Below, one piece after another: positions 17,620 through 28,891 of a stretch of 64,000 nt of DNA; within the stretch, counting starts at the first letter, position 1; every line of letters begins with the position of its first letter. A program made the position numbers and the translations under genes. Origin of the DNA: Lachnospiraceae bacterium (GTDB taxonomy: Bacteria; Bacillota; Clostridia; Lachnospirales; Lachnospiraceae). The notes beneath the pieces were generated by a model that saw only the letters and a program-made list of their open reading frames with translations, searched no databases and had not been told where the DNA came from. The stretch lies in NCBI GenBank assembly GCA_022647575.1, contig JALCKY010000001.1:434001-498000 (forward strand). The letters are read 5' to 3'.

Positions 17620-19872
17620 TCAGATCTTCATTTCACGGATGCGAAGGTCAAGAGATGTGTAGCGGCTCTTCTCCGAGCGGTTGCCGATCATTTCACGGAC
17701 CGTCTCTTCGGAGCCGAGAATCGTGACGCAGCTTTTTGCGCGCGTCACGGCTGTATACAGCAGATTTCTGGTGAGCAGCATTTTTGAGCCGCCCAGCAGG
17801 GGAATCAGCACGGCGGCATACTCGCTGCCCTGTGATTTATGGATCGTGATCGCGTAGGAAAGCTCCAGCTGCTCCATTTCCGAAAACGGATAGTCCACGA
17901 AACGGCCGCCGTCGAATTCGATTTCCATCGAGGAGGCAAACGGACTGATGCTGCGGATGATGCCCATGTCGCCGTTGAAAATGCCGACGCCCCTGTCCGC
18001 CGCAATGCCGTATTTCCCGCGGATTTCCCATTCGAGCTGATAATTGTTCCGGATCTGCATGACCTTGTCCCCGACCCGGAAGATCCGTTCCCCATAGGAT
18101 TTCTCCGCTTTTTTCGGCGAAGGCGGATTGAGGTACTGCTGCAGGATTCCGTTCAGCCTTTCCACGCCGAGAAGCCCCTTATGCATCGGCGTCAGAACCT
18201 GGATGTCAAACGGCCGGGCATGCACGTAGGCCGGAAGCTTGTCGCGGATCAGTTCGATCATGTTGCTGATGATGAGATTGGCGTCGCTGCGCTTCAGGAA
18301 AAAGAAATCCCGGCTTTGGTTCGTCAGGGCGATCTGCTCCCCGTGATTGATGCGGTGGGCATTCACAACGATATCCGAGCCTTCCGCCTGACGGAAGATT
18401 TTCGTCAGCCGCACGGTTGGAAATGCTTCCGACCGGATCATGTCCGCCAAAACGTCTCCCGGCCCTACCGACGGAAGCTGATCGACATCTCCTGCCAGGA
18501 TCAGCCGCGTGCCGACGGGAATGGCGCTGAGGAGCGCATGCATCAGGAAGATGTCGACCATCGACATCTCATCGATGATGACGACATCCGCCGTCAGCGG
18601 ATTCTGTTCATTTCTTGAAAAACGGAGGGAGCCTTCCAGATTTCCGGAAGTCGGCGCAATCTCCAGAAGCTTGTGGATTGTCGAAGCCTCGTAGCCGGTC
18701 GCTTCGGTCATTCTCCTGGCCGCGCGCCCGGTCGGAGCCGCCAGGACGAAATCCATCTTTTCGGATTCGAAGTACCGGATCATTTCATTGATGGTCGTCG
18801 TCTTGCCCGTGCCGGGGCCGCCCGTCATGATCAGCAGGCCATGCCTCACCGCATCCCGCACCGCCTCTTCCTGTTCCTTTTCCAGGACGATGCCGTCATG
18901 CTTTCCGAGATGCCGGATCTTCTTTTCGATTTTTTCCTCATCGTCTTCGCAGACGACATTCAGCGCATTAAGCATGCGCGCGCAGTTGAGCTCCAGATAA
19001 TAATAAGTGCCGGCATAGACGATGCGCCGGAGACCGGAAGGCGACTTTCCGTCTGTCTCGTCCTTGAGGACGACCTTGTGCTCGATGGCCAGGTCGCCGA
19101 TGCATTTTTCAATCGCCTCCTCCGGGACTCCCAGTATTTCCTCTGTCCGGGAAATAAGGATGTCCTGGGGAAGATAGACGCTTCCTTCGGCCGCCGCCGC
19201 ATTCAGCACATAGAGCAGGCCGCTGCGGATACGGTATTCCGAATCTGATTCGATGCCGATTTTCGAGGCGATCTCATCCGCCATCCGGAAGCCGACGCCG
19301 TCGATGTCCTCTGCCATCCGGTAGGGATTCTGCTGAAGGATATCGTAAAGTTCCTGTCCGTACGCCTGATAGATCTTAACCGCCAGGGAAAGGGAAATCC
19401 CGTACTGCTGCAGGAAGATCATCGCCGAACGCATCTCCTCCTGTTCAGAGACCTGCACCGCGATTTCCTGTGCCCGTCTTTCGCTGATGCCCCGGACTTC
19501 CGCAAGACGCTCGGGTTCTTCCCTGAGGATCCGGAGCGTGTCCTCGCCGAATTCTTTCACGATTCTCGCCGCCAGGGCCGCGCCGATTCCCTTAATGGCA
19601 CCCGACCCCAGATAGCGCTCCATGGCTTCGGCATTTTCCGGAGTCTTCACCCGGAAGCTGTCCACCTTGAACTGACGGCCGTAGGCGGAATGCTCCGTGT
19701 ACCTTCCGAAAGCCTCGATGGTCTCCCCCGCGTTCAGAAACTGAAAAAAGCCGACGCAGGTCAGCTCTTCTCCGTCCGCAACCAGAGAGAAAACGGTATA
19801 TCCGTTTTCTTCGTTGCGGAAAATGATATGGTCGATATAGCCCTCGGCCTTTTCGCCGGAAAAATCCGTCAT
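17620..19872 (-). CDS. recD2: RecD2-type ATP-dependent DNA helicase
   Basis: 750 residues, the normal length for RecD2. An OB-like N-terminal domain and helix-hairpin-helix repeats (GIKGIGAALAARIVKEFG region near 95-145) precede the SF1B motor: Walker A MTGGPGTGKTTT at about 347-358, Walker B VVIIDEMSMVD near 430, and the C-terminal motif LSYAITIHKSQGSEY with LLYTAVTRAK. RecD2 is a 5'-3' helicase that acts in replication-associated repair without RecBC. It begins one base after the mreB stop and is followed by comF. Confidence 0.93.
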   Translation of the reverse strand: MTDFSGEKAEGYIDHIIFRNEENGYTVFSLVADGEELTCVGFFQFLNAGETIEAFGRYTEHSAYGRQFKVDSFRVKTPENAEAMERYLGSGAIKGIGAALAARIVKEFGEDTLRILREEPERLAEVRGISERRAQEIAVQVSEQEEMRSAMIFLQQYGISLSLAVKIYQAYGQELYDILQQNPYRMAEDIDGVGFRMADEIASKIGIESDSEYRIRSGLLYVLNAAAAEGSVYLPQDILISRTEEILGVPEEAIEKCIGDLAIEHKVVLKDETDGKSPSGLRRIVYAGTYYYLELNCARMLNALNVVCEDDEEKIEKKIRHLGKHDGIVLEKEQEEAVRDAVRHGLLIMTGGPGTGKTTTINEMIRYFESEKMDFVLAAPTGRAARRMTEATGYEASTIHKLLEIAPTSGNLEGSLRFSRNEQNPLTADVVIIDEMSMVDIFLMHALLSAIPVGTRLILAGDVDQLPSVGPGDVLADMIRSEAFPTVRLTKIFRQAEGSDIVVNAHRINHGEQIALTNQSRDFFFLKRSDANLIISNMIELIRDKLPAYVHARPFDIQVLTPMHKGLLGVERLNGILQQYLNPPSPKKAEKSYGERIFRVGDKVMQIRNNYQLEWEIRGKYGIAADRGVGIFNGDMGIIRSISPFASSMEIEFDGGRFVDYPFSEMEQLELSYAITIHKSQGSEYAAVLIPLLGGSKMLLTRNLLYTAVTRAKSCVTILGSEETVREMIGNRSEKSRYTSLDLRIREMKI

Positions 19873-19873
19873 C

Positions 19874-20863
19874 CTATTTTCCCAGCTCCTCCATTTTCTC
19901 TGTATAGAGTCCCGTGCCGATGGCGACCGCCAGGCCGGGATTTTCCGCCGTCATGACATTGATGCCGGTGCGTTCCCCGATCACTTCCTCCATGCCCGAA
20001 AGCAGGGAGCCGCCGCCGGTCAGCACGATTCCGCGTTCCGCAATGTCCGCTGCCAGTTCCGGAGGCGTTTTCTCCAGAACGACATGAATGGCTTCCGTGA
20101 TCTTCGTCGTCGAATCGAGGATCGCCAGACGCACTTCCTCCGAAGTGACGCTGATGGTCTCCGGAAGTCCCGTCACGACGTTCCGCCCGGTGACTTCCAT
20201 CGTTTCCGGATTCGGTCTCTTGTAGGCCGTCCCGATTTTTATCTTGATGTCCTCAGCCTGACCCTCATCGATGAAAAGGCTGTGGTTCCGCCGGATGTAG
20301 CGGGAAATCGCTTCATCGAAGGATCCCCCCGCCGACTTGATCGTATCCTGGATGACCGGCGATCCGAGGGAAATGACCGCAATGTCCGTCGTCCCGCCGC
20401 CGATATCCACTACCATATTGCCGACCGGCTTGGTGATGTCGATGCCGGCTCCGATGGCTGCCGCGACCGCCTCATCCACCATCGTGACTTCCCGGGCGCC
20501 TGCCTGGTAAGCCGCTTCCTCAACCGCCTTCTTCTCAATCGCCGTCACACCGCCGGGCACGCAGATGCTGGTATACGGCTTCCGGAAAGATTTCCTTCCC
20601 ATGGCCTTGGTAATGAAATGCTTCAGCATCGTCTCCGTGACCGAATAGTCGAAAATGACCCCCTGCCGGAGAGGCCGGATCGCTACGATATTCCCCGACG
20701 TATGCAGGACGGTTTGTCTTGCCTCTTCGCCGAATGCCACGATCCGGTCGCTGTCCTTGTCATAGGCAGCCAGCGACGGTTCTTTGATCGTAATGCCCTT
20801 CCCCTTCTGATAGACGAGAAAGTTCGTCGACCCCATATCGATTCCGATATCCGCAGTGGGCAT
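19874..20863 (-). CDS. mreB: MreB-family cell-shape actin
   Basis: 329 residues with the actin-fold phosphate loops: IGIDMGSTNFLVY (residues 5-17), NMVVDIGGGTTDIAVI (about 150-165) and the adenosine motif GIVLTGGGSLL near 280. The protein polymerises under the membrane and guides elongation-phase wall synthesis; it could be MreB or the Mbl paralogue. Start 20863 is fixed by a perfect AGGAGG at 20871-20876; a frame to 20896 would begin inside the promoter. No mreC/mreD follow; recD2 comes next instead, which is typical of isolated mreB-like genes in Firmicutes. Transcription starts from the promoter at 20897-20925. Confidence 0.92.
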   Translation of the reverse strand: MPTADIGIDMGSTNFLVYQKGKGITIKEPSLAAYDKDSDRIVAFGEEARQTVLHTSGNIVAIRPLRQGVIFDYSVTETMLKHFITKAMGRKSFRKPYTSICVPGGVTAIEKKAVEEAAYQAGAREVTMVDEAVAAAIGAGIDITKPVGNMVVDIGGGTTDIAVISLGSPVIQDTIKSAGGSFDEAISRYIRRNHSLFIDEGQAEDIKIKIGTAYKRPNPETMEVTGRNVVTGLPETISVTSEEVRLAILDSTTKITEAIHVVLEKTPPELAADIAERGIVLTGGGSLLSGMEEVIGERTGINVMTAENPGLAVAIGTGLYTEKMEELGK

Positions 20864-20896
20864 GGCAATTCCTCCTTGAATGTTCCTGTGTGTCAC

Positions 20897-20925
20897 ATTA
20901 TAGCGAATAAAGAATTTGAATTCAA
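20897..20925 (-). promoter_or_regulatory. Sigma-A promoter of mreB and the long downstream run
   Basis: On the minus strand TTGAAT (20920-20925) and a consensus TATAAT (20897-20902) are separated by exactly 17 bases. The start of transcription would be near 20890, about 27 bases before the mreB ATG. It lies between the uvrA stop and mreB. Downstream minus-strand genes to 1473 have gaps of at most 60 bases and I see no strong terminator, so this promoter may serve much of the run. Confidence 0.85.
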
Positions 20926-20941
20926 CGGAAACGGAGAAGCC

Positions 20942-23776
20942 TCATTTCACCTGCAGAAGCTTCTTCATGTACTGTCCGGTATAGGACTCCGGCACAGTTG
21001 CCACTTCTTCCGGCGTACCTTTGGCAACGACCGTTCCTCCCTTGTCTCCGCCTTCCGGACCCAGGTCGATCAGATAATCCGCCGTCTTGATGACATCCAG
21101 GTTGTGCTCGATGACCAGGACCGTATTGCCGCCTTCCGTCAGCCGCTGCAGGATCTGGATCAGCTTGCTCACGTCGTCGAAATGAAGACCGGTCGTCGGC
21201 TCATCGAGAATGTAGATCGTCTTTCCCGTGTCTCTCTTGGAGAGTTCCGTGGCCAGCTTGACCCTCTGCGCCTCGCCGCCGGAAAGTTCCGTCGACGGCT
21301 GGCCGAGCCGGATATAGGACAGTCCGACATCGTAGAGCGTCTGGATCTTTCTCCGGATGCTCGGGACATGCTCAAAGAAATGAATCGCTTCCTCGACGGT
21401 CATGTTCAGGACATCGTAGATGCTCTTCCCCTTGTATTTCACATCCAGCGTCTCACGGTTGTACCGCTTCCCGCCGCAGACTTCGCAGGGGACATAGACG
21501 TCCGGCAGAAAATGCATCTCGATCTTGATGATGCCGTCGCCCTGGCAGGCTTCGCAGCGTCCGCCGCGCACGTTGAAGGAGAACCTCCCCTTCTTGTAGC
21601 CTTTCGCCTTCGCATCCGGCGTGCCGGCAAAGAGGTCCCTGATCATGTCAAAGACGCCGGTATAGGTTGCCGGATTGGAACGCGGCGTGCGTCCGATCGG
21701 ACTCTGGTCGATGTCGATGACCTTGTCCAGCTTATTGATGCCGTAGATTTCCTTGTGCTTTCCCGGCACTTCATGGGCACGGTTGAGATCCCGGGCCAGT
21801 CTCTTGTACAGGATTTCATTGACCAGGGAGCTCTTCCCGGAACCCGAAACCCCGGTTACGCAGCAGAAGACTCCGAGAGGAATGTCCACGTCGAGATTCT
21901 TCAGGTTGTGCACATAGGCGCCGCGGACCTTGAGCCATCCGTTCGGCTGCCGGCGGCTTTCGGGAACCGGGATCGATTTCCTGCCGCTCAGGTACTGTCC
22001 CGTGATCGACTCCGGAATCTTCATGATTTCTTCGGCTGTCCCGATTCCGACCAGATGACCGCCGTGTTCCCCGGCTCCCGGACCGATGTCCACGATGCAG
22101 TCCGCCGCACGCATGGTCTCTTCGTCGTGTTCGACGACAATCACGGAATTGCCCAGGTCCCGCAGATGCTTCAGGGTATTCAGAAGCTTCTCGTTATCCT
22201 TCTGATGGAGTCCGATGCTCGGTTCGTCAAGGATATACGCCACACCCACCAGTCCCGATCCGATCTGCGTCGCCAGGCGGATCCGTTGGGCTTCGCCGCC
22301 TGAAAGCGTGGCCGTCATGCGCGACAGCGTCAGGTATTCCAGTCCGACGTCCTGCAGGAACTTCACGCGGGCGCGGATCTCTTTCAGGATCGGTCCGCCG
22401 ATCATTTCCTGATTCTTCGTCAGCTTCAGTTTGTCCAGGAACGGAAGGAAATGGGAAACCGGCATATCGGTCATCTGGATGATGTTCTTCCCGCCCACCG
22501 TGACCGCCAGGGAGGAAGGCTTCAGCCTCTGCCCGTGGCAGACGGGACACGGAGTGATCTGCATGAATTTCTCATATTCCTGCTTGCTCCAGTCGGAGGA
22601 AGTCTCACGGTATCTCCGGTTTACATTTTCAATCAGTCCTTCAAAGGCGACATCGTAAACACCGACGCCTCTCTGTCCGCGGTAATGGACCTTGACTTCT
22701 TTTCCGTTCGTTCCTTCGATCAGGATTTTCTTGATGCGCGGGGGATATTTCCACCACGGGGTATCGAGGCTGAAATCATATTCCTTTGCCAGGGCGACCA
22801 GAATGGCATTCGTAAAGCTGGACGGGTCGCTGGCACTCTGCCAGCCCATGACCTGGATGGCTCCCTGATTGATGGAAAGCGTATGGTCCGGAATCATCAG
22901 CTCCGGATCGAATTCCATTTTGTATCCGAGGCCTGCGCATTCCGGGCAGGCTCCGAAAGGATTATTGAAAGAAAAGCTGCGCGGCTCGATTTCATCGATA
23001 CTGATGCCGCAGTCCGGACAGGCAAAATTCTGGCTGAAGTTCAGGAAATGACCGTCCATCGTATCTACCGTCAGCAGTCCTCCGGTCAGCGCAAGAGCCG
23101 TCTCGATGGAATCTGTCAGGCGTTTCCCGATTCCTTCCTTTACGACCAGACGGTCGACCACGACTTCGATGTTATGCTTGATGTTTTTATCAAGCTGGAT
23201 TTCTTCCGTCAGTTCATACATGTTCCCGTCGACCATGACGCGGACATAGCCGCTTCTCCTGGCCTGATCCAGAACCTTTTCATGACGTCCCTTGCGGCCC
23301 CGTACCACCGGTGCCAGCAGCTGGATCTTCGAGTTTTCCGGAAGCTGCAGAATCTGATCGACCATCTGGTCAACGGTCTGCCGGCGGATTTCCCGTCCGC
23401 AGTTCGGGCAGTGCACGATTCCGATCCGCGCATAGAGAAGGCGCAGATAATCATAAATCTCCGTGACGGTTCCGACCGTCGAGCGCGGGTTCCTGTTCGT
23501 GGTCTTCTGATCGATGGAAATCGCCGGCGGCAGACCTTCGATGCTCTCGACATTCGGTTTTTCCATCTGCCCGAGGAACTGCCGGGCATAGGAGGACAGC
23601 GATTCCATGTAGCGTCTCTGGCCTTCGGCATAGATCGTATCGAAAGCCAGCGAACTTTTCCCCGAGCCGGAAAGACCGGTCAGGACGACCAGCTCATTCC
23701 GGGGAATGTCGACGCTGAGATCTTTCAGATTGTTTTCGTTGGCGCCTCTGATTTTGATGTACTGTTTCTCTTCCAT
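20942..23776 (-). CDS. uvrA: Excinuclease ABC subunit A
   Basis: 944 residues, the usual size. There are two ABC ATPase modules: the first Walker A is [14 protein letters not shown] near residues 34-47, the second [15 protein letters not shown] near 640-655. Signature LSGGEAQR occurs in each half, and zinc-finger cysteines appear as CPNCGRE, CPDCG...CPEC and CEAC...CEVC. UvrA dimers find bulky lesions and load UvrB for nucleotide-excision repair. It is the last gene of the unit lepA-hemW-uvrA, 37 bases after hemW. No uvrB is present. Confidence 0.97.
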   Translation of the reverse strand: MEEKQYIKIRGANENNLKDLSVDIPRNELVVLTGLSGSGKSSLAFDTIYAEGQRRYMESLSSYARQFLGQMEKPNVESIEGLPPAISIDQKTTNRNPRSTVGTVTEIYDYLRLLYARIGIVHCPNCGREIRRQTVDQMVDQILQLPENSKIQLLAPVVRGRKGRHEKVLDQARRSGYVRVMVDGNMYELTEEIQLDKNIKHNIEVVVDRLVVKEGIGKRLTDSIETALALTGGLLTVDTMDGHFLNFSQNFACPDCGISIDEIEPRSFSFNNPFGACPECAGLGYKMEFDPELMIPDHTLSINQGAIQVMGWQSASDPSSFTNAILVALAKEYDFSLDTPWWKYPPRIKKILIEGTNGKEVKVHYRGQRGVGVYDVAFEGLIENVNRRYRETSSDWSKQEYEKFMQITPCPVCHGQRLKPSSLAVTVGGKNIIQMTDMPVSHFLPFLDKLKLTKNQEMIGGPILKEIRARVKFLQDVGLEYLTLSRMTATLSGGEAQRIRLATQIGSGLVGVAYILDEPSIGLHQKDNEKLLNTLKHLRDLGNSVIVVEHDEETMRAADCIVDIGPGAGEHGGHLVGIGTAEEIMKIPESITGQYLSGRKSIPVPESRRQPNGWLKVRGAYVHNLKNLDVDIPLGVFCCVTGVSGSGKSSLVNEILYKRLARDLNRAHEVPGKHKEIYGINKLDKVIDIDQSPIGRTPRSNPATYTGVFDMIRDLFAGTPDAKAKGYKKGRFSFNVRGGRCEACQGDGIIKIEMHFLPDVYVPCEVCGGKRYNRETLDVKYKGKSIYDVLNMTVEEAIHFFEHVPSIRRKIQTLYDVGLSYIRLGQPSTELSGGEAQRVKLATELSKRDTGKTIYILDEPTTGLHFDDVSKLIQILQRLTEGGNTVLVIEHNLDVIKTADYLIDLGPEGGDKGGTVVAKGTPEEVATVPESYTGQYMKKLLQVK

Positions 23777-23813
23777 TTTTCACCGTTTCCTTGTCATTCC
23801 GATGCCGTCCGCT

Positions 23814-24953
23814 TCAGTCCAGAAGGAACTCCGCGAGCACCCTGTTGCTGACGTCGACTCCGCGTCCGGTCAGCTTCACCCGTCCGCCTTCGTCCGTAAT
23901 CATTTCTTCGTATTCCAGTTTTTCCAGAACGTCTCCGTAAAGACTGTTCATATCCATGTCGAAGCGCTTCCGGAATTCCGTCTCCGTGACTCCCTCCGTC
24001 ATCCGAAGCCCCAGAAACATGAATTCCTCGATCTGGCTTTTCAGGGACAGGCTTTCCATGTCCCTCAGAAGCTCCTGCGGATTGGCGCTGGACCTGAGAT
24101 ATTCATCGGGATCTGAGGTATTTTTCCAGCGCACATGATTCATCAGGGAAGAAGACCCGAGGCCCAGTCCGAGGTAGTCTCCCCCGGTCCAGTACCGGAC
24201 ATTGTGCCTGCATTCACAACCGGGAAGCGAATAATTGGAAATCTCATAGCGGTGATAGCCGCGCAGGGCAAGAGTCTCTTCCGTATCCGCATACATCCGG
24301 CGCTCCAGATCCTCATCCGGCAGTTTCAGGCTGCCTTCCGCCTTTCTCTTTCCGAAGGGCGTCCCCTCTTCCACGATCAGGCTGTAGGCGCTGATGTGCT
24401 CCGGCTTCAGATCCGCCGCACAGTTCAGCGTCCTCAGCCAGCTTTCGCCGGTCTGGTTCGGAATCGCGGAAATCAGATCCACATTGATATTCTTCATTCC
24501 GGCATCGCGGAGCATCCGGTAGGCCGAAAGAAAATCCTGCCAGGTATGGATGCGTCCGAGCTCCTGCAGTTCGGCATCATCTGCCGACTGAAGGCCGATG
24601 CTGACGCGGTTTACATAACTAAACAGGAAATTGAGAAGACCTTCGCCGCCGGTGCCAGGATTCATTTCCATCGTGATCTCCGCATCCGGCCGCACATCGA
24701 AGGTCGACGTGACTGCCTTCATGATATCCGCAAGGCAGTCTGCCGGCATGACGCTCGGCGTCCCTCCTCCGATAAAGACCGTTTCCACTTCACGGTCCGC
24801 AACTGTCTCTCCGTAGGCCCGGATTTCACGGACCAGCGCGCGCGCATAGGCGCGCTTCGCATCGTCGTCCGCAGGGAATGAAAGGAAATCGCAGTAATTG
24901 CATTTCCGCACGCAGAACGGGATATGGATATAAATTCCCAGATTATTCTTCAT
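23814..24953 (-). CDS. hemW: HemW-type radical SAM protein (coproporphyrinogen III oxidase-like)
   Basis: 379 residues. The radical-SAM cluster motif is C14-x3-C18-x2-C21 in [12 protein letters not shown], the HemW version. GGGTPSVM near 64-73 and the C-terminal HemN domain are present. HemW proteins act as heme chaperones and lack the extra residues of oxygen-independent coproporphyrinogen oxidase HemN; they were long mis-named as such. The start overlaps the lepA stop by 11 bases, the common lepA-hemW pairing of Firmicutes. Confidence 0.93.
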   Translation of the reverse strand: MKNNLGIYIHIPFCVRKCNYCDFLSFPADDDAKRAYARALVREIRAYGETVADREVETVFIGGGTPSVMPADCLADIMKAVTSTFDVRPDAEITMEMNPGTGGEGLLNFLFSYVNRVSIGLQSADDAELQELGRIHTWQDFLSAYRMLRDAGMKNINVDLISAIPNQTGESWLRTLNCAADLKPEHISAYSLIVEEGTPFGKRKAEGSLKLPDEDLERRMYADTEETLALRGYHRYEISNYSLPGCECRHNVRYWTGGDYLGLGLGSSSLMNHVRWKNTSDPDEYLRSSANPQELLRDMESLSLKSQIEEFMFLGLRMTEGVTETEFRKRFDMDMNSLYGDVLEKLEYEEMITDEGGRVKLTGRGVDVSNRVLAEFLLD

Positions 24954-26748
24954 CCAGCTTCAGTACATTGAGGAAGGCTTCCTTCGGAATATCGACGTTG
25001 CCGATCTGGCGCATCTTCTTCTTGCCTTCCTTCTGCTTCTCCAGCAGTTTCCTCTTTCTCGAAATATCTCCGCCGTAGCATTTCGCAAGGACGTCCTTGC
25101 GCACTTCGCGGACCGTTTCCCTGGCGATGATCTTGGAACCGATGGCCGCCTGGATCGGAATGTCGAAAAGCTGCCTCGGGATCTCGTCCCTGAGCTTCTG
25201 GCACATTTTGCTGCCGCGGTCATATGCGGAGGGTGCGAACACGATAAAGCTCAGCGCATCGACCGGTTCGTGATTGACCAGGATATCCAGCCGCACCAGT
25301 TCCGATTTCTCGTAGCCGGACAGTTCATAATCAAAGGAAGCATATCCTCTGGAACGGGATTTCAGCGCATCGAAGAAATCATAGATAATCTCGTTCAGGG
25401 GCAGGCGGTATTTCAGCATGGCCCGGCTCGCATCCAGATACTCCGTGCTCTCATAAATGCCGCGCCGTTCCTGGCACAGCGTCATGATCGGACCGATGTA
25501 ATCCTTCGTGACCATGACCTCCGCCTCCGTGATCGGCTCCTCCATGAAATCAATCTCCGAAGCATCCGGGAGGTTGGACGGATTCGTCAGTTCAATCACT
25601 TCGCCGTTCGTCTTATGGACCTTGTAAATGACGCTGGGCGCCGTCGTGACAAGATCGAGATCATACTCCCGCTCCAGCCTCTGCGTGACCACGTCAAGAT
25701 GCAGGAGCCCGAGAAACCCGCAGCGGAAGCCGAAGCCCAGCGCCGCAGACGTCTCCGGTTCATACTGGAGGGCGGCATCGTTGAGCTGCAGTTTTTCCAG
25801 GGCATCCCTCAGTTCCGGATAGCGCTTGGAATCCTCCGGATAGATGCCGCAGTAGACCATCGGCTGAGGTTCCTTGTATCCGGGCATGGCCTTTTCACAG
25901 GGATTCTCCGCCTCCGTAATCGTATCGCCGACGCGGGACTCCTTCAGGTCCTTGATGCTGGCCGTCAGATATCCGACGGAACCGGCCGAAAGCTCTTCGC
26001 AGGGAATGAATCTGCCGGGTCCGAAATAGCCGACCTCGACAGTCTCGAATTCCGCACCGGTCGCCATCATCCGGATCTTCGTTCCCTTCCGGACCGTCCC
26101 GTCCATGACGCGGCAGAACACGATGACGCCCCGGTAGGAATCGTAGAGCGAATCAAAGATCAGGGCCTTCAGCGGCTGATCAGGATCCCCGGACGGTGCC
26201 GGGAGCTTATGTACGATGGCTTCCAGGACCGCGTGGACATTTTCCCCGGTCTTGGCGGAAATCAGCGGCGCCTCCGAGCAGTCGAGCCCGATCACGTCCT
26301 CGATTTCCCTGACAGTCTCTTCCGGACGTGCCGAAGGAAGATCGATCTTGTTGATGACCGGAAGGATTTCCAGGTCATGGTCCAGTGCCAGATAGACATT
26401 GCCGAGCGTCTGCGCTTCGACCCCCTGCGTCGCATCGACGACCAGGATGGCGCCGTCGCAGGCAGCCAGAGACCTGGAGACTTCATAATTGAAATCGACA
26501 TGCCCCGGCGTGTCGATCAGGTTGAAAATGTATTCTTCTCCGTCATCCGCCTTGTAAATGGTGCGGACCGTCTGTGCCTTGATCGTGATTCCCCTCTCCC
26601 GCTCCAGATCCATGTTGTCCAGGACCTGGTCCTGCATTTCGCGTGCAGTCAGAAGACCGGTCATCTCGATGATGCGGTCCGCCAGAGTGGATTTACCGTG
26701 ATCAATATGGGCAATAATGCAGAAGTTTCTGATATGATCCTGATTCAT
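24943..26748 (-). CDS. lepA: Elongation factor 4 (LepA)
   Basis: 601 residues, normal for EF-4. GTPase motifs: G1 [13 protein letters not shown] near residue 13, G3 DTPGHVDF near 77, G4 NKID near 131. The protein carries domains II, III and V like EF-G and the unique C-terminal domain ([32 protein letters not shown] region). It is a ribosome-associated GTPase that affects translation under ionic stress and in ribosome assembly. The ATG overlaps the stop of the upstream membrane protein gene by 4 bases. Confidence 0.97.
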   Translation of the reverse strand: MNQDHIRNFCIIAHIDHGKSTLADRIIEMTGLLTAREMQDQVLDNMDLERERGITIKAQTVRTIYKADDGEEYIFNLIDTPGHVDFNYEVSRSLAACDGAILVVDATQGVEAQTLGNVYLALDHDLEILPVINKIDLPSARPEETVREIEDVIGLDCSEAPLISAKTGENVHAVLEAIVHKLPAPSGDPDQPLKALIFDSLYDSYRGVIVFCRVMDGTVRKGTKIRMMATGAEFETVEVGYFGPGRFIPCEELSAGSVGYLTASIKDLKESRVGDTITEAENPCEKAMPGYKEPQPMVYCGIYPEDSKRYPELRDALEKLQLNDAALQYEPETSAALGFGFRCGFLGLLHLDVVTQRLEREYDLDLVTTAPSVIYKVHKTNGEVIELTNPSNLPDASEIDFMEEPITEAEVMVTKDYIGPIMTLCQERRGIYESTEYLDASRAMLKYRLPLNEIIYDFFDALKSRSRGYASFDYELSGYEKSELVRLDILVNHEPVDALSFIVFAPSAYDRGSKMCQKLRDEIPRQLFDIPIQAAIGSKIIARETVREVRKDVLAKCYGGDISRKRKLLEKQKEGKKKMRQIGNVDIPKEAFLNVLKLDEE

Positions 26749-27614
26749 GCGACCCCCGTACCTGTTTCATTTTGCTGGCCGTCCGAAGGAACGGCATACA
26801 CATAGCTTTCTGATGTTTCCGCGCTGACAGCCAGTCCTGCATCAGCAAGGTACCCGTTGGCCGCCGCCTGTTTATTCAAAACAATGAAGTCGGTTCCTGT
26901 TGTCCGGAGACTCTGCAGAAATACTTCCGGCGATTCATCGAATTTCTGTCCGATCAGGACATCTGCTGCCTGATACTGTGCCTTGGTTCCTTCGTCAGCA
27001 TCCTCGTCGGCCGCCGTCCCGTTGCCGTTGCCGATCTCGTATAAAATGACGGTCCGGTCGATGGACAGGCCGATGGAAGGATCGTACTGGCGCATCAGCA
27101 TCTCATAATTATTTTCCAGGGCTGCTTTTGGATTTTTCTCATCCGAAAGCTCATGAATCCTGCTGCAGACTTCAATCAGGTCATCCGGTACCTTCCAGAC
27201 ATTCTGCGGAAGCGCCAGCGATGAGGCACTTGTGATCTCCGCCTTTCCGGTCAGCACGATGATTCCCAGGCAGGCTGCAAAAACTGCCGCGCGCAGAATG
27301 CGGTTTCCGATCTTCTGCGTAAAACCGGTCACCGCTGTCCCGATCACGAAAGCTGCCGGTAGCAGCCAGAAGCAGCGGTAGTACATTTTCGTGATGTTCA
27401 GTCTGGAAAAGATGAAATACAGCACAAGCGGGTTGAAAACCGTAAAAAGAAGCAGAAGTGCCGGCCAGAAAAAGAGCACTCTTCTTTCTTTATGTCCGGA
27501 CAGCAGGAGCAGGCAGATGACAAAAAGCGCCATGACAATCGTGCCTTCCTGATAAACGGTAAGGCATGCCCATGGGAAAAGAAGTCCTGTCTGACTGTAA
27601 TCAACCTGTGTCAT
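26745..27614 (-). CDS. Membrane protein, probable C-terminal half of a split DUF6077-like protein
   Basis: 289 residues. The first ~130 hold four hydrophobic helices, and the remainder is a soluble domain. It starts at ATG 27614 with AAGGACAGGA a few bases upstream. The frame is the same as the gene just upstream (27639-28697), from which it is separated only by one TAA codon and 24 further bases. Read through that stop, the two make one continuous ~650-residue protein with membrane helices and then a globular end, the size and layout of uncharacterised Lachnospiraceae membrane proteins. So this is either the second of two coupled genes or the remainder of a gene cut by a nonsense change. Function unknown. 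Confidence 0.6.
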   Translation of the reverse strand: MTQVDYSQTGLLFPWACLTVYQEGTIVMALFVICLLLLSGHKERRVLFFWPALLLLFTVFNPLVLYFIFSRLNITKMYYRCFWLLPAAFVIGTAVTGFTQKIGNRILRAAVFAACLGIIVLTGKAEITSASSLALPQNVWKVPDDLIEVCSRIHELSDEKNPKAALENNYEMLMRQYDPSIGLSIDRTVILYEIGNGNGTAADEDADEGTKAQYQAADVLIGQKFDESPEVFLQSLRTTGTDFIVLNKQAAANGYLADAGLAVSAETSESYVYAVPSDGQQNETGTGVA

Positions 27615-27638
27615 TTTCCTGTCCTTTTCAAAATTGTC

Positions 27639-28697
27639 TTATCTGACGGCCGACGGAAGGATTCCCTTCGACAGAAGCAGATAAACGGCCAGCATCAGTA
27701 CGCACGGAAGCAGAATAAGAAGGTACTGAGGTATCTTGTTCCATTTCCGCTTTGCGGCAATCACCGGCAGAACCCCCGCACCGATGGCCACCGGCAGGAG
27801 GAAGAGAGAAGACATTGAAATACATACACCAGCCGGTCCTAAAATAAAAAGCGTAATCCACGTCTGCCGGTCATCCGGATCCTCATACAGTTTTTCACAT
27901 AGATAAAGGACGCACGGAATCAGTACATTTCCGACAACAGCCTTGCCTTCGTAGCTGCGGTTCAGAAGGAACGTCGCATTGGTGAAAATCGTATTGAAAA
28001 AAAGATTGACGACAGAGATCACGATCAGGGTAAGGGCGGCCTTAATGCTGTCCCTTTTAAAAAGCCGGAAAGCCGTCCGCCAGTAAATAAAATAAGAAGC
28101 AATGAGCGTCAGCAGGGAGATGACCACCCTGGCCTGCACAATAGCCGGAATTCCCGTTACCCGTGAGACATAGGCATTGTGTTCGGCAAATGCGGACAGT
28201 ACGTAGCGGACATTGAACTTTTCATACCGGATCCCCGTATAGGGGTCAAACAGAGCCATCGAATCGGTATAGACATCTGTCGAAGCCTGACCGATATAGA
28301 ATGCGGAATCCGGATTCGCGTCCTGATGAACCAGAACAACATAGCACTGGAATACCAGCAGGATAAGCAGGACCGCCAGAATGATTTTCCCCTCAAGTCC
28401 CGGGAATTCCGGCCATTCCTGGGATGTCTTCCGACGCATCCGGTTCCATACGGAAACGGCTATCAGCACGGCCAGGATCACACTCCAAAGGACAGAAAAA
28501 GCCGTCAGGGAAACTTGGGTAAAAATGCAGACCAGCGAAACGATTTCAAAGAAAAAGAAATAAAGAAGGCCCCCGAGGATGAACTCCTCTCCTTCTATCC
28601 GGCAATTTGTTTTCCGCTTCGGAATCAGCCATCCGAGCATATAAAAAACCGCGAGATGTGCAAGAAAAACCAGCGCGGCTTTCAGCAGTATCAGCAT
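27639..28697 (-). CDS. Multi-pass membrane protein, probable N-terminal half of a split DUF6077-like protein
   Basis: 352 residues with about nine hydrophobic helices and a Asn/Asp-rich loop (VHQDANPDSAFYIGQASTDVYTDS) near 105-130. Start 28697 is chosen because AGGGTGG lies just upstream; a longer frame to 28775 would begin inside the promoter. It ends at TAA 27639, after which the same frame continues as the next gene. The family resembles GT-C-like membrane proteins in shape, but I see no definite catalytic motif. It leads the unit that continues with lepA, hemW and uvrA. Confidence 0.62.
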   Translation of the reverse strand: MLILLKAALVFLAHLAVFYMLGWLIPKRKTNCRIEGEEFILGGLLYFFFFEIVSLVCIFTQVSLTAFSVLWSVILAVLIAVSVWNRMRRKTSQEWPEFPGLEGKIILAVLLILLVFQCYVVLVHQDANPDSAFYIGQASTDVYTDSMALFDPYTGIRYEKFNVRYVLSAFAEHNAYVSRVTGIPAIVQARVVISLLTLIASYFIYWRTAFRLFKRDSIKAALTLIVISVVNLFFNTIFTNATFLLNRSYEGKAVVGNVLIPCVLYLCEKLYEDPDDRQTWITLFILGPAGVCISMSSLFLLPVAIGAGVLPVIAAKRKWNKIPQYLLILLPCVLMLAVYLLLSKGILPSAVR

Positions 28698-28719
28698 AAT
28701 CCACCCTTTCGATTTCTTA

Positions 28720-28748
28720 ATCATACGACAAGTAAAAAGAAATGACAA
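28720..28748 (-). promoter_or_regulatory. Sigma-A promoter for the membrane protein-lepA-hemW-uvrA unit
   Basis: Minus strand TTGTCA (28743-28748) and TATGAT (28720-28725) with a 17-base spacer, 23 bases before the ATG at 28697. It is divergent from the rpsT promoter, whose -35 is only 20 bases away. Confidence 0.75.
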
Positions 28749-28768
28749 GGCTTGTAAACAAAAGAGTA

Positions 28769-28797
28769 TTGACAAGGTTTTTCATTTAGCATAGAAT
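28769..28797 (+). promoter_or_regulatory. Sigma-A promoter of rpsT
   Basis: Consensus TTGACA (28769-28774), a 17-base spacer and TAGAAT (28792-28797), about 90 bases before rpsT. This strength fits a ribosomal-protein gene. The leader between 28805 and 28891 holds no obvious stable hairpin. Confidence 0.85.
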
Positions 28798-28891
28798 GGT
28801 TTAGTGTTCCGGCCATGCCGATCAGGACGTGTCTCAATGGCTAAAGCCGAAACGGGGAAAAAGTGATCTGTACTGAACGGAGGTAAGTATT

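Noticed and set aside
20084-22303. Long plus-strand open frame of 739 codons opposite mreB and uvrA
   Set aside because: It is the antisense shadow of two well-supported genes, is very rich in Arg, Asp and His, lacks a ribosome site and shows no known fold. The same applies to 22451-23851, 25270-26805, 33326-34798 and 50518-51723.
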